Source: Streptomyces litmocidini
Lineage (GTDB): Bacteria; Actinomycetota; Actinomycetes; Streptomycetales; Streptomycetaceae
DNA length: 64,000 nt
Assembly (NCBI RefSeq): GCF_014649755.1
Contig: NZ_BMTQ01000007.1
Span: forward strand, 124,001 to 188,000
Reading direction: 5' to 3'
Below the pieces are notes generated by a model that worked only from the letters and a program-made list of their open reading frames with translations, did not search any database and had not been told where the DNA came from. Positions 42,807-51,172 of this stretch are shown piece after piece. Position 1 is the first letter of the stretch; each line of letters opens with the position of its first letter. The position numbers and the translations under genes are program-made.

Positions 42807-43460
42807 ATGAGCAGCGCGGTGCGGAAACGGCGGCCGCAGACCGCCCAGCAGTTCGTCCTGGAGGAGCTGCGGCGCGCCATCACCACCGGGGAGCTCGGGC
42901 CCGGCGGGCCGATCCGCCAGGAGGCCCTGGCGGCCCGGTTCGAGGTGAGCCGGGTGCCGGCGGAGGGCCTGGTGGTCCATCACGTCCACCGGGGCTACTT
43001 CGTCGCGGAGCTCTCCCTGGACGATCTGGAGGAGATCTACCGCATCCGCCGGCTCCTGGAGACCGAGGCGGTCCGCACGGCCGTCCGGTGGATGCCGGAC
43101 GGCACGGTCGCCGCGCTCGAACGGATCCAGCGGGAGGTGGAACGGGCCGCCGGAGAGGGGGACGTGGCCGCGATGGCGGCGGCGAACCGGCTCTTCCACT
43201 TCACCCTGATCGAGGCGTCCGGGATGCCGCGCCTCGTCCGCCTCATCGCGACCCTGTGGGACGCCACCGACGCGTACCGCTCGCTCTACTATGCCGAGTC
43301 GCCGCACCGGGAGCAGGCCGTGCGGGAGCACCGGGCGGTGATCTCCGCGCTCCGCCGCGGCGACGAGGAGGCCGCCGTCCACTGCCTCGACGAGCACCGG
43401 GCCCACGCGGTGGCCGCGCTGCGCGAGGTCCTCGACGCGGGCCCCCCGGACGAGGGCTGA
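42807..43460 (+). CDS. GntR/FadR-type regulator with a gap in the winged helix
   Basis: 217 residues. The FCD-type effector domain (about 75-210) is complete, with the metal-binding His pattern (ANRLFHFTLIEAS, VREHRAVISAL). The wHTH starts normally (VLEELRRAITTGELGPGGPIRQ, EALAARFEVSRVP) but continues directly with AEGLVVHHVHRGYF: the expected LREALxxLE segment of nine residues, the recognition helix, is absent. The reading frame is kept (27 nt gap near 42959). So it may bind ligand but not DNA. It is 64 bp after the CoA-transferase gene; ribosome site GGAGG. Confidence 0.85.
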   Translation: MSSAVRKRRPQTAQQFVLEELRRAITTGELGPGGPIRQEALAARFEVSRVPAEGLVVHHVHRGYFVAELSLDDLEEIYRIRRLLETEAVRTAVRWMPDGTVAALERIQREVERAAGEGDVAAMAAANRLFHFTLIEASGMPRLVRLIATLWDATDAYRSLYYAESPHREQAVREHRAVISALRRGDEEAAVHCLDEHRAHAVAALREVLDAGPPDEG

Positions 43461-43798
43461 CCTCGGAGCCCCACGGTCCCACGGCCTCGGAGCCCCACGA
43501 CCCCACGGGTCACCCGGAGGTGCCGGTGTCCCTCCCCCGCGATCGGGGCACGGACGCGGCCTCCCGGCGCGGCGACCCGGCCTTCGCCGCCCTGCGGGCG
43601 GAGCCGGCGGCGGTGACGTGGAGCCCGGCGGCACCGGACCGGAGGCCCGGGGGTTCCCGATCCGGCGGCCCGGCGGTCCCGGGCCGGCCGCCCGGCGGTC
43701 CCCGGGGCCGTCGGCCCGACGCTTCCCGGCCGCCGTCCGTCGACGATCGCGGCATGCGGGGGCTGCGGTTACCCTTGCGCCGGACGCGAGGAGGAACC
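43461..43798. other. Non-coding stretch with a 24-bp duplication
   Basis: No gene seen. CCTCGGAGCCCCACGGTCCCACGG (43461-43484) is repeated at 43485-43508 with two changes. GC-rich CCCGGCGGTCCC runs follow at 43660-43720. The TetR ribosome site ends the stretch. Confidence 0.55.
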
Positions 43799-44389
43799 AT
43801 GGCGCGGATGCCGTCGGCCGAACGACGCAGACAGCTGGTCGAGGCGGCGATCAGGGCGATGACCAGGGACGGTGTCGCCCGGACCACGACCCGGTCGATC
43901 TGCGCGGAGGCGGGGGTGTCGCTGAGCGTCTTCCACTACTGCTTCGACTCCAAGCAGGCGCTCCTCGAAGCCGCGATCGAGACGATCACCGGCAATTACG
44001 TGGCGCGCGTGATGTCGGCGGTCGAGCCGGGTGCGACGCTGCGCGAGACCGTCCGGGGCGCTCTGCAGACGTACTGGGACCACGTCACGGCCCACCCGGG
44101 CGAGCACATGCTGACGTACGACCTCACCCAGTACGCCCTGCGGGAGCCCGGGTTCGAGCATCTGGCGCGCGCCCAGTACGAGCAGTACGTGGCGTCGGCG
44201 ACGGCACTGATCGAGCAGGTCGGGGTGCGGGGGCGGGAGCCGCGGGTGCCCGTGGAGGTGCTCGCGCGGTATCTGGCGGCGGTGATCGACGGGCTGACCC
44301 TGCAGTTCCTCGTCCTCGGCGACCCGCGCGCGGCCGCCGGCCACCTGGACCTGACGGCGGATCAATTCGTGGCCCTGATCGAGGGTTGA
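43799..44389 (+). CDS. TetR/AcrR-family transcriptional regulator
   Basis: 196 residues. The HTH spans about 5-55 (RRRQLVEAAIRAMTRDG, TTRSICAEAGVSLSVFHYCFDSKQALLEA, with the last helix ending at the SKQAL motif), then a helical ligand domain. GAGGAGG lies four bases before the ATG. It sits 123 bp upstream of the discoidin amidohydrolase gene on the same strand. Ligand and target unknown. Confidence 0.92.
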   Translation: MARMPSAERRRQLVEAAIRAMTRDGVARTTTRSICAEAGVSLSVFHYCFDSKQALLEAAIETITGNYVARVMSAVEPGATLRETVRGALQTYWDHVTAHPGEHMLTYDLTQYALREPGFEHLARAQYEQYVASATALIEQVGVRGREPRVPVEVLARYLAAVIDGLTLQFLVLGDPRAAAGHLDLTADQFVALIEG

Positions 44390-44446
44390 TCAGGACGCGG
44401 GCTTCCGCTTCCCTCCATCAGGTCATGTGACCCGGACTCTTGACTC

Positions 44447-44460
44447 GTACCTCCGGTAAC
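44447..44460 (+). promoter_or_regulatory. TACCTCCGGTAA element, copy 1
   Basis: GTACCTCCGGTAAC 53 bp upstream of the start at 44513. The same 12-mer, in the same orientation to its gene, precedes the beta-propeller gene. A co-regulation site is inferred. Confidence 0.45.
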
Positions 44461-44512
44461 GCGATCCTCGGGGCGCCCGGTCCACCCCCACCGTCCGGAG
44501 GCATCGCAGAAC

Positions 44513-46582
44513 ATGACTCGACCTTTCTCGCGCAGGGGCGGCGGCGGATCCGCCCTCCTGGCGCTGTTCCTCGCCCTCGCCGCGGTGCTGTTCGGCTCCG
44601 CTCCGGTACCCGCCGCCGCCGGCGGCACGTGGTGGGAAGCCACGTCCCGGCCCGCGCCCGACTCGCAGATCAACGTCACGGGTGAGCCGTTCAGGGGAAC
44701 GGACGCCCAGGGGAAGGTGCGCGGGTTCGTCGACGCGCACAACCACCTGATGTCCAACGAGGGTTTCGGCGGCCGGATGATCTGCGGGGCGACGTTCTCG
44801 CAGGCGGGTGTCGCCGACGCCCTCAAGGACTGTCCCGAGCACTACCCGGACGGCTCGGGGGCGCTCTTCGAGCACCTGACGGGCGGGGACGACGGGAAGC
44901 ACGACCCGGTCGGCTGGCCCACGTTCAAGGACTGGCCCGCCCACGACTCGCTGAGCCACCAGCAGAACTACTACGCCTGGGTCGAGCGCGCCTGGCGCGG
45001 CGGGCAGCGGGTCCTCGTCAACGACCTGGTGACCAACGGGCTGATCTGCTCGCTCCTGCCCCGGGACCGCACCTGCGACGAGATGACCGCGATCCGTCTG
45101 GAGGCCCGCAAGACGTACGAGCTGCAGGACTACGTCGACGGGATGTACGGCGGCCCCGGCAAGGGCTGGTTCCGGATCGTCACCAGCGCCGACCAGGCCC
45201 GTGCGGTGATCGAGCAGGGGAAGCTCGCCGTCGTCCTCGGCGTGGAGACCTCGGAGCCCTTCGGCTGCAAGCAGATCCTCGACGTCGCCCAGTGCGGCCA
45301 GGCGGACATCGACAAGGGGCTCGACGAGCTGTACGCGCTCGGCGTGCGCAGCATGTTCCTCTGCCACAAGTTCGACAACGCGCTCTGCGGCGTCCGCTTC
45401 GACAGCGGGACGACGGGGGTGGCGGTCAACATCGGCCAGTTCCTGTCCACGGGCACCTTCTGGGCCACCGAGAAGTGCGCGGGTCCCCAGCACGACAACC
45501 CGATCGGTCTCGCCGCCGCGCCCGCCGCGATGGCCGAGAAGCTGCCGGCCGGGGTGAGCGTCCCCTCGTACGCCTCGGACGCCAAGTGCAACACCCGCGG
45601 GCTCACGCGGCTCGGGGAGTACGCCCTGAAGGGAATGATCCAGCACGGCATGATGCTGGAGCTCGACCACATGAGCGTCAAGGCCGCCGGGCGCGCCCTC
45701 GACATCCTGGAGGCCGAGGAGTACCCCGGCGTCCTGTCCAGCCACAGCTGGATGGACCTGGACTGGACCGAGCGGCTCTACCGTCTCGGCGGTTTCGCCG
45801 CCTCGTACATGCACAGCGCCCAGGGCTTCGTCGGCGAGGCGGCGCAGAAGGCGGAGCTGCGGAGGAAGTACGGGGTCGGGTTCGGCTACGGCACGGACAT
45901 GAACGGGGTCGGCGGCTGGCCGGGCCCGGTCGGGGCGGACGCGCCGAACGCGGTGAAGTACCCCTTCCGCAGCTTCGACGGGGGCTCGGTCCTGGACCGC
46001 CAGGTCACCGGCGAGCGCACCTGGGACCTGAACGTCGACGGCGCCGCGCACAACGGCCTCGTGCCGGACTGGATCGAGCAGATCCGGCTCACCCCCGGCG
46101 GTCAGGGCGTCGTGGACGAGCTGTCGCGGGGAGCGGAGTCGTACCTGACCACCTGGAAGCGGACCGAGGACCACGAGCCGGGCGTGAACCTCGCGGCCGG
46201 GCAGCCGGTGTCGGCCTCCACCACCCAGTGGTGGAACCCCTTCGTGAACTTCTCGCCGGGACTCGCGGTCGACGGCGACACGGGGACCCGCTGGGCCAGC
46301 GAGTGGTCGGACGACCAGTGGCTCCAGGTGGACCTGGGCTCGGCGCGCCGGGTCGGGCGGGTCACGCTCGACTGGGAACGGGCCTACGCGCGCGCGTACC
46401 GGATCGAGCTGTCGGACGACGGGACGACCTGGCGGAACGTGTGGTCGACGGACGCGGGTGACGGCGGCTACGACACGGCCGAGTTCGCCTCGCAGTCGGC
46501 CCGTTACGTGCGGGTCCACGGGGTGAAGCGGGCCACCGACTGGGGCTACTCGCTCTACGAGGTGGCCGTCAACAGGTCCTGA
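44513..46582 (+). CDS. Secreted amidohydrolase/dipeptidase-like protein with discoidin domain
   Basis: 689 residues. Signal peptide 1-36 (SALLALFLALAAVLFGSAPVPAAAG spans it). From about 70 a metal-dependent hydrolase domain carries the amidohydrolase-type motif DAHNHLMS (about 73), VLGVETSEPFGC, HGMMLELDHMS and SSHSWMD, the metal-His pattern of membrane dipeptidase (M19) relatives. Residues about 555-685 are an F5/8 type C (discoidin) domain (NLAAGQPVSASTT, DGDTGTRWASEW, WLQVDLGSARRVGRVTLDW) for glycan or surface binding. CCGGAGG lies 11 bases before the ATG. Substrate unknown. Confidence 0.85.
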   Translation: MTRPFSRRGGGGSALLALFLALAAVLFGSAPVPAAAGGTWWEATSRPAPDSQINVTGEPFRGTDAQGKVRGFVDAHNHLMSNEGFGGRMICGATFSQAGVADALKDCPEHYPDGSGALFEHLTGGDDGKHDPVGWPTFKDWPAHDSLSHQQNYYAWVERAWRGGQRVLVNDLVTNGLICSLLPRDRTCDEMTAIRLEARKTYELQDYVDGMYGGPGKGWFRIVTSADQARAVIEQGKLAVVLGVETSEPFGCKQILDVAQCGQADIDKGLDELYALGVRSMFLCHKFDNALCGVRFDSGTTGVAVNIGQFLSTGTFWATEKCAGPQHDNPIGLAAAPAAMAEKLPAGVSVPSYASDAKCNTRGLTRLGEYALKGMIQHGMMLELDHMSVKAAGRALDILEAEEYPGVLSSHSWMDLDWTERLYRLGGFAASYMHSAQGFVGEAAQKAELRRKYGVGFGYGTDMNGVGGWPGPVGADAPNAVKYPFRSFDGGSVLDRQVTGERTWDLNVDGAAHNGLVPDWIEQIRLTPGGQGVVDELSRGAESYLTTWKRTEDHEPGVNLAAGQPVSASTTQWWNPFVNFSPGLAVDGDTGTRWASEWSDDQWLQVDLGSARRVGRVTLDWERAYARAYRIELSDDGTTWRNVWSTDAGDGGYDTAEFASQSARYVRVHGVKRATDWGYSLYEVAVNRS

Positions 46583-46591
46583 GCGTACGGA

Positions 46592-46628
46592 GAGGGGGCC
46601 TGCCGGAACGGATCCGGCAGGCCCCCTC
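46592..46628. terminator. Bidirectional hairpin after the discoidin gene
   Basis: A perfect 15-bp stem (46592-46606 with 46614-46628) and 7-base loop between two convergent genes. A second CCGGCAGGCCCCCTC copy lies at 46650-46665. Confidence 0.85.
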
Positions 46629-46679
46629 CCGCTTGCCCGCGGCGCTGTCCGGCAGGCCCCCTCTCGCGCGTCCGGGGGC

Positions 46680-48566
46680 CTACAGGACGCGGCAGAGCAG
46701 GGCGTCCGGGGTCTTGCCCTTGGCCCAGGCGCCGGTGAAGGCGATCCCGGCCGCGTACTCCCCGGTCGCGCACTGGCCCTTGTAGTTCCCCTGGGCGAAC
46801 TCGCCGCCGGGGTCCCCGGCGGGGCGGTCGTCGCCGCGGTCGAACCAGACCGTGCGGCCCGTCACCGGCAGGGCGCGGGAGGCGGCGGCGCACAGGACGG
46901 CGGAGACGGCCTGGCCGCGGACGCTGTAGCCGGTCATGAACCGGTCGCGGGGGCACTGGAGTTTGGTGTAGCCGCCCGCCCAGTCGCCTTCCTTGACGTA
47001 CCGCTCGTCGGTCACGACGGTGGATCCGCCCGCCGGGTCGGCGAGCCGGGCGGCTCCCGCGTCCGTGCACAGACCGCGTCCGTCACGGTGGGCGAGGCCG
47101 ACGAGCCGCTGCCCGTCGGGGCAGACGCCCTTGCGGGCGCCCGGGTCCCAGTCGCCCCGGGCACGGGTGCGCAGGGACTGCACCGCGTCGGCGTGGTCGA
47201 GGTTCAGCATGTCCCAGGTCTCGGCGGCCGGCACGGGGCCGGTGAGGGCGGGGGCGGTGACGAGCCGCCGCCAGTCGGCCGCGCGCCAGTCGTCGCCGTC
47301 GAGGATGCCGGAGCGGCGGCCCTCGGTGTCGTAGTCGAGGAGCTTCCACCGTCCGTGGCCGGTGAAGCCGACGAGCGGCCAGTAGGCGAAGTCGGTGTCG
47401 TTCGCGACGAGGTAGTCGACGAAGTTGCCGAACCAGGCGCGTGCCTGGGGGTTCGTCTCGTCGGCGCCGATGCCGAACTCACTGATCCACACGGGCGCGG
47501 TGTAGTGCTCGCCGGTGTCGGCGGCGACGAAGAAGGCCTGGCGGCGCAGGGTCGCGAAGAGTTCGTCGCGGGAGAGTTCCTGGTAGCGCCGGTCATGGGT
47601 CTCGCCGGTGCCGGTCGCGCCGGTGTGGTTCGGGCCCGTGTAGCCGTAGAAGTGGGCCGAGTAGACGAGTTTGTCCGAGGCGACGAGGGTGTGGGAGAGG
47701 GTACGGGCGGGTTCCAGGGTCGGCCGCCAGTGGGGCGTGATGTCCGTGGGGATGCCCTGCCAGTTGATGCCCTCGACGATGACGAGGAGGTCGGGGTTCG
47801 CCTCGGTGAGGATCCGGTCGCCGAGGCGCTGGGTGGCCGTCCACCAGTCGTGGGAGTCGCCCCAGCCCCAGTTGGCGTCGTCGGTGACCGTGCGCCGGAC
47901 CTCGTTGTAGAGGTCGGCGCCGACGACCCGCTTGTTGGCGCGGTACCGCCCGGCCATGAAGAGCCAGTCGTCCTCCCACTGCGCGGTGGTCTGGCTGGTG
48001 TTCCAGCGCTCGTTGCCGTCGAGGCCGCAGCACCAGCGGGAGGTGTTGGTGTGGTTGTTCAGGACGACGGCGAAGCCCTCGGCGGTGGTGGCGTCGATCA
48101 CCGCGTCGAAGACCTGGAGCGGGGTCTTGCCGCGCAGCTGCGGGTTGGCGGCGACGGCGGCGTCGGGGACGGGCCGCTGGTCGTGGAGCATCTCGTCGGA
48201 GAACGGCAGGCGGACGCTGTTGATGCCGAGGGCGTGGAAGTCGGCGAGGATCGTCGCGACCGGCGCGCGGTCGAGGCCGAGGGGCATCTGGTCGGACTTC
48301 TCGCCGTCGTGGTGGTTCGCGGGGTCGGCCCGGTCGCCCGCCCCGGTCCACGAGCCCTGTGCGCCGTGCCAGTTGGCGGACTTGAGTTTGAAGCGGTCGC
48401 CGTTCGCGTCGACGACGTAGCGGCCCTGGGTACGGAGCGGGGGCTGCCAGCTGTCGGCGAGGGCGGGTCCCGCCGGGGCGGGTCCGGTCGCGGAAGCGGG
48501 TGCGGCCGGCGTTCCGGCGGCCAGGAGGGCCGCGGCGAGCGCGACCCCCAGGAGCGTTCTCTTCAC
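46680..48566 (-). CDS. Secreted glycoside hydrolase family 5 protein
   Basis: 628 residues. GTG start eight bases after AAGGA; Sec signal 1-26 (MKRTLLGVALAAALLAAGTP). The GH5 TIM barrel covers about 45-420: SANWHGAQGSW, SVRLPFSDEM, NNHTNTSRWCCG, the acid/base Glu in LYNEVR (about 222), and the nucleophile Glu in VWISEFGIG (about 361). Cellulase, mannanase or another beta-glycosidase is possible. The last 190 residues (VCPDGQRLVGLAHRDGRGLC, KLQCPRDRFMTGYSV) are a Cys-containing lectin-like domain. Converges on the discoidin gene. Confidence 0.88.
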   Translation of the reverse strand: MKRTLLGVALAAALLAAGTPAAPASATGPAPAGPALADSWQPPLRTQGRYVVDANGDRFKLKSANWHGAQGSWTGAGDRADPANHHDGEKSDQMPLGLDRAPVATILADFHALGINSVRLPFSDEMLHDQRPVPDAAVAANPQLRGKTPLQVFDAVIDATTAEGFAVVLNNHTNTSRWCCGLDGNERWNTSQTTAQWEDDWLFMAGRYRANKRVVGADLYNEVRRTVTDDANWGWGDSHDWWTATQRLGDRILTEANPDLLVIVEGINWQGIPTDITPHWRPTLEPARTLSHTLVASDKLVYSAHFYGYTGPNHTGATGTGETHDRRYQELSRDELFATLRRQAFFVAADTGEHYTAPVWISEFGIGADETNPQARAWFGNFVDYLVANDTDFAYWPLVGFTGHGRWKLLDYDTEGRRSGILDGDDWRAADWRRLVTAPALTGPVPAAETWDMLNLDHADAVQSLRTRARGDWDPGARKGVCPDGQRLVGLAHRDGRGLCTDAGAARLADPAGGSTVVTDERYVKEGDWAGGYTKLQCPRDRFMTGYSVRGQAVSAVLCAAASRALPVTGRTVWFDRGDDRPAGDPGGEFAQGNYKGQCATGEYAAGIAFTGAWAKGKTPDALLCRVL

Positions 48567-48601
48567 GGTGTCCTTCGGGGGTGGGAGGTCTCGGCGGGCG
48601 T

Positions 48602-49870
48602 TCAGCCGGCGGTGGGGCCGGTCCAGTCGGCGGGGACGCGGGCGAGGCGTACGCGCTGGGGGTGGTCGCCGACGTCCACGCTCGCCACCCGCTGCCCGGT
48701 GGCGAAGTCGATCGCGGTGACCCGGTCGGCGCCGCTCTCGGAGACGACACAGGACCGGCCGTCGCCGCTCACGGTCGCCCAGTAGGGCTTGGAGGCCGGG
48801 ACGAGCGGGCCCTCCCGGAGGGTGTCGCGGTCGACCACGGTGGCGTAGTCGTCCATCGTCCCGGCGACGCAGAGCTTGCCGCCGTCCGGACTGATCGAGA
48901 GGCCGTGGTGGCGCGAGTCGTTGACCCAGGTGGTGCGGTCGGGGTCGGTCGCCGGGTTGCCGGGGAGGTTCTTGAGGCGGGTGATGCGGTCGGAGTCGAC
49001 GTCGTACTCCAGGAAGCCGTTGAAGAAGGAGACCTGGAAGTAGATCTTCTTCTCGTCCGGCGTGAAGACGAGCGGGCGGACGGCGTCGGAGAGGTCGCCG
49101 CGCCCGAAGGCGTCCAGGCGGGTGCGCATGTCGATGGTGCGGACGGTCTCGAAGGTGTCGGCGTCGACGACGGTGATCTTCCGGTCGCCCTTGCTCCAGT
49201 CGAGCCAGGAGGCGTCGAGCGCGGTGGTGACCTCGCCGATGGACATGTTCCAGAGGAGGCCGTCGGAGGTGAAGACGTTCTCGTGGGGCTTGTCGCCGGT
49301 CTTGAACGAGCCCAGTCGGCGTCCCGTCGCGATGTCCAGGACGTGCACGGTGTTCGCGGTGGAGGCGGAGACCGCGACGCGGGTGCCGTCGGGCGAGACG
49401 GCCATGTGATCGGCGCGGTGACCGGCCACGGGGAAGCGCCAGTTGATCCGTCCGGTGCGCAGGTCGAGGGAGACGACGTCGGCGAAGCTGGGGCGGGAGA
49501 CGACCATGGCGGAACCGTCGGGGGTCGCGTACATGTCGTCGACGAACTGGTCGTGCCCCTCGCCCGGCCCGCTGCGGACGCCGAGGAAGAAGGCGAGCGC
49601 GACGGGGTTCAGATAGATCTCGCGGAGGCGCTCCTCCTTGTCGGGGATCACGTTCACGCGGCCGACGCGGTGGAAGTCGCCGTGGGAGGCGATGACGTCG
49701 GCGGTGCCGTCCCAGTTGTTGCCGACGAACATCACCTCCTTGAGCCCGGCGGGGGCGGCCGGTCCCGGAACGGAGGCGGATCCGGCGCCCGCGGACGTGG
49801 CGACGAGGGCGAGGGAGGCCGCGAGGGCCCCGAGGAAACGGCGGGTCCCGGACGTGCGGGGAGAGGGCAT
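48602..49870 (-). CDS. Secreted YVTN/WD40-type beta-propeller protein
   Basis: 422 residues. ATG 49870 follows AAGGA by six bases; an RR-containing signal peptide (RTSGTRRFLGALAASLALVATSAGA) precedes a propeller with seven-blade-like strands: MYATPDGSAMVVSRP, MAVSPDGTRVAVSAS, NTVHVLDIATGRRLGSF, SISPDGGKLCVAGT, ATVSGDGRSCVVSE, VTAIDFATGQRVASVDVG. A surface or extracellular binding role is likely, no catalytic motif seen. It lies 35 bp upstream of the GH5 start on the same strand, so the two are probably co-transcribed. Confidence 0.83.
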   Translation of the reverse strand: MPSPRTSGTRRFLGALAASLALVATSAGAGSASVPGPAAPAGLKEVMFVGNNWDGTADVIASHGDFHRVGRVNVIPDKEERLREIYLNPVALAFFLGVRSGPGEGHDQFVDDMYATPDGSAMVVSRPSFADVVSLDLRTGRINWRFPVAGHRADHMAVSPDGTRVAVSASTANTVHVLDIATGRRLGSFKTGDKPHENVFTSDGLLWNMSIGEVTTALDASWLDWSKGDRKITVVDADTFETVRTIDMRTRLDAFGRGDLSDAVRPLVFTPDEKKIYFQVSFFNGFLEYDVDSDRITRLKNLPGNPATDPDRTTWVNDSRHHGLSISPDGGKLCVAGTMDDYATVVDRDTLREGPLVPASKPYWATVSGDGRSCVVSESGADRVTAIDFATGQRVASVDVGDHPQRVRLARVPADWTGPTAG

Positions 49871-49901
49871 GGGGGTCCTTCTTCCGTGGCGCGACGACGA
49901 C

Positions 49902-49914
49902 TTACCGGAGGTAA
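49902..49914 (-). promoter_or_regulatory. TTACC-GGA-GGTAA element, copy 2
   Basis: TTACCTCCGGTAA on the gene strand, a perfect 5-bp inverted repeat 31 bp upstream of the beta-propeller start. It shares 12 bases with the site before the discoidin gene. Confidence 0.5.
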
Positions 49915-50054
49915 CCACGGTCGTGTCATGCTCACAAGCCCCTGTCGCACCCTGTTTCCCTCCGCTTTTCCGGCCCTCCCCCGGCCCCGTCGCGCCGCGG
50001 GGAGCCGCGGTGCGGGATCATGGAATCCGGAACGCCGAAGGGACGGAACGGACG

Positions 50055-50657
50055 ATGAGGCACCGCAGTGTCGCGGACCTGATGACGCCCACCGCGGTCG
50101 CGGTGCAGCGCGGGACGTCGTTCAAGGAGATCGCGCGGCTCCTCGACGAGTACGGCATCACCGCGGTCCCGGTGGTCGACGAGGAGAACCGGCCGGTGGG
50201 CGTCGTCTCCGAGGCGGACCTGCTGCGACGGCACACCGCCAAGGACGGACCGAGCACGGCCGAGGCCATGATGTCGAGCCCGGCCGTGACGGCCCGGCCC
50301 TCCTGGACGGCGGTCGAGGCCGCCCGCCTGATGGAACGGCACCGGGTGAAGCGGCTCCCCGTCGTGGACCCGGACGGCCGGCTGATCGGGGTGCTCAGCC
50401 GCAGCGATCTGCTCCAGCTGTTCCTGCGGAGGGACCGCTCGATCCAGGAGGAGATCCGCGAGGACGTGATCGTCCGCATCCTGCGCCTCTCCCCCGCGGC
50501 CGTCCACATCGACGTCGAGGAGGGCCGGGTGACGCTCAGCGGCACCCTGGAGCGCCTCAGCCTCGGCCCGATCCTGGTCCGCCTGTGCGAGGCGGTCGAC
50601 GGGGTGGTGGAGGTCGTGGACCGGATGACGTACGAGGAGGGCCGGAGCGCACCCTAG
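50055..50657 (+). CDS. CBS-pair protein with BON domain
   Basis: 200 residues. Two CBS motifs (about 10-60 DLMTPTAVAVQRGTSFKEI, VVDEENRPVGVVSEADLL; about 72-122 MMSSPAVTARP, VVDPDGRLIGVLSRSDLL) form one adenosyl-binding pair. A BON domain follows (about 135-195, EDVIVRILRLSPAAVHIDVEEGR). Such Streptomyces proteins occur near universal-stress and nitroreductase genes but their role is unproven. Start ATG 50055 preceded by GACGGAACGG, a poor ribosome site. Confidence 0.88.
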   Translation: MRHRSVADLMTPTAVAVQRGTSFKEIARLLDEYGITAVPVVDEENRPVGVVSEADLLRRHTAKDGPSTAEAMMSSPAVTARPSWTAVEAARLMERHRVKRLPVVDPDGRLIGVLSRSDLLQLFLRRDRSIQEEIREDVIVRILRLSPAAVHIDVEEGRVTLSGTLERLSLGPILVRLCEAVDGVVEVVDRMTYEEGRSAP

Positions 50658-50772
50658 GAAGGCCGGGACTCGCCCCGGGAGCGGGCGGGGGCGGGCGCGC
50701 CGGGCGGGGCCGGCAGGAAGCCCGGCGAAGCCGCTCGGGCCCGCCGGGCTCCCGGCGCGGGTGGCGGTTCCG

Positions 50773-51072
50773 TCAGGAGACCGCCTCCGGCCAGCCGTAC
50801 CCGGGGCCGGTGTGCTGCGGCACGGTCCCGGCGCCCACCGCCTCCATCTCCCGGTTGGCCTCCCGCATGAGTTTGCCCGCCAGGTCCTTCATCGCCCGGC
50901 TCGCGGCGAGTTCGTCGCCGATCGCCGGCACGTCCACGTCCGCCGGGTTGCAGCGCGCGGAGCCGTGGCCCGTGAGGGTCGAGGTGCCGGTGCTCAGCCT
51001 GGCCTCGGCCTTCGTCCTGCCGCTCTCCTCGGTCAGTTCCAGGCCGACCGTCCATTCCAGCGTGCGGCTCAT
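50773..51072 (-). CDS. DUF1876 (dsRBD-fold) protein
   Basis: 99 residues: LEWTVGLELTEESGRTKAEA, GHGSARCNPADVDVPAIGDELAASRAMKDLAGKL is the conserved DUF1876 core (about 32-70). The fold is like a double-stranded-RNA-binding domain; function unknown, often stress-induced in Streptomyces. GGAGG lies seven bases before the ATG. It faces the CBS gene. Confidence 0.88.
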   Translation of the reverse strand: MSRTLEWTVGLELTEESGRTKAEARLSTGTSTLTGHGSARCNPADVDVPAIGDELAASRAMKDLAGKLMREANREMEAVGAGTVPQHTGPGYGWPEAVS

Positions 51073-51172
51073 GGTCCGCCTCCTCGCATCGCCGGGCCGC
51101 GTGCAATCGAGGTGCGGCCCCTTCCGATACCTCCAGGATCCATCGGCCCGGACGGGAACGCGCGGGGACGGG

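Noticed and set aside
43461..43798. A plus-strand frame leading into the TetR gene
   Set aside because: It lacks a start and is low-complexity Pro/Arg/Gly; the TetR gene has its own strong ribosome site.
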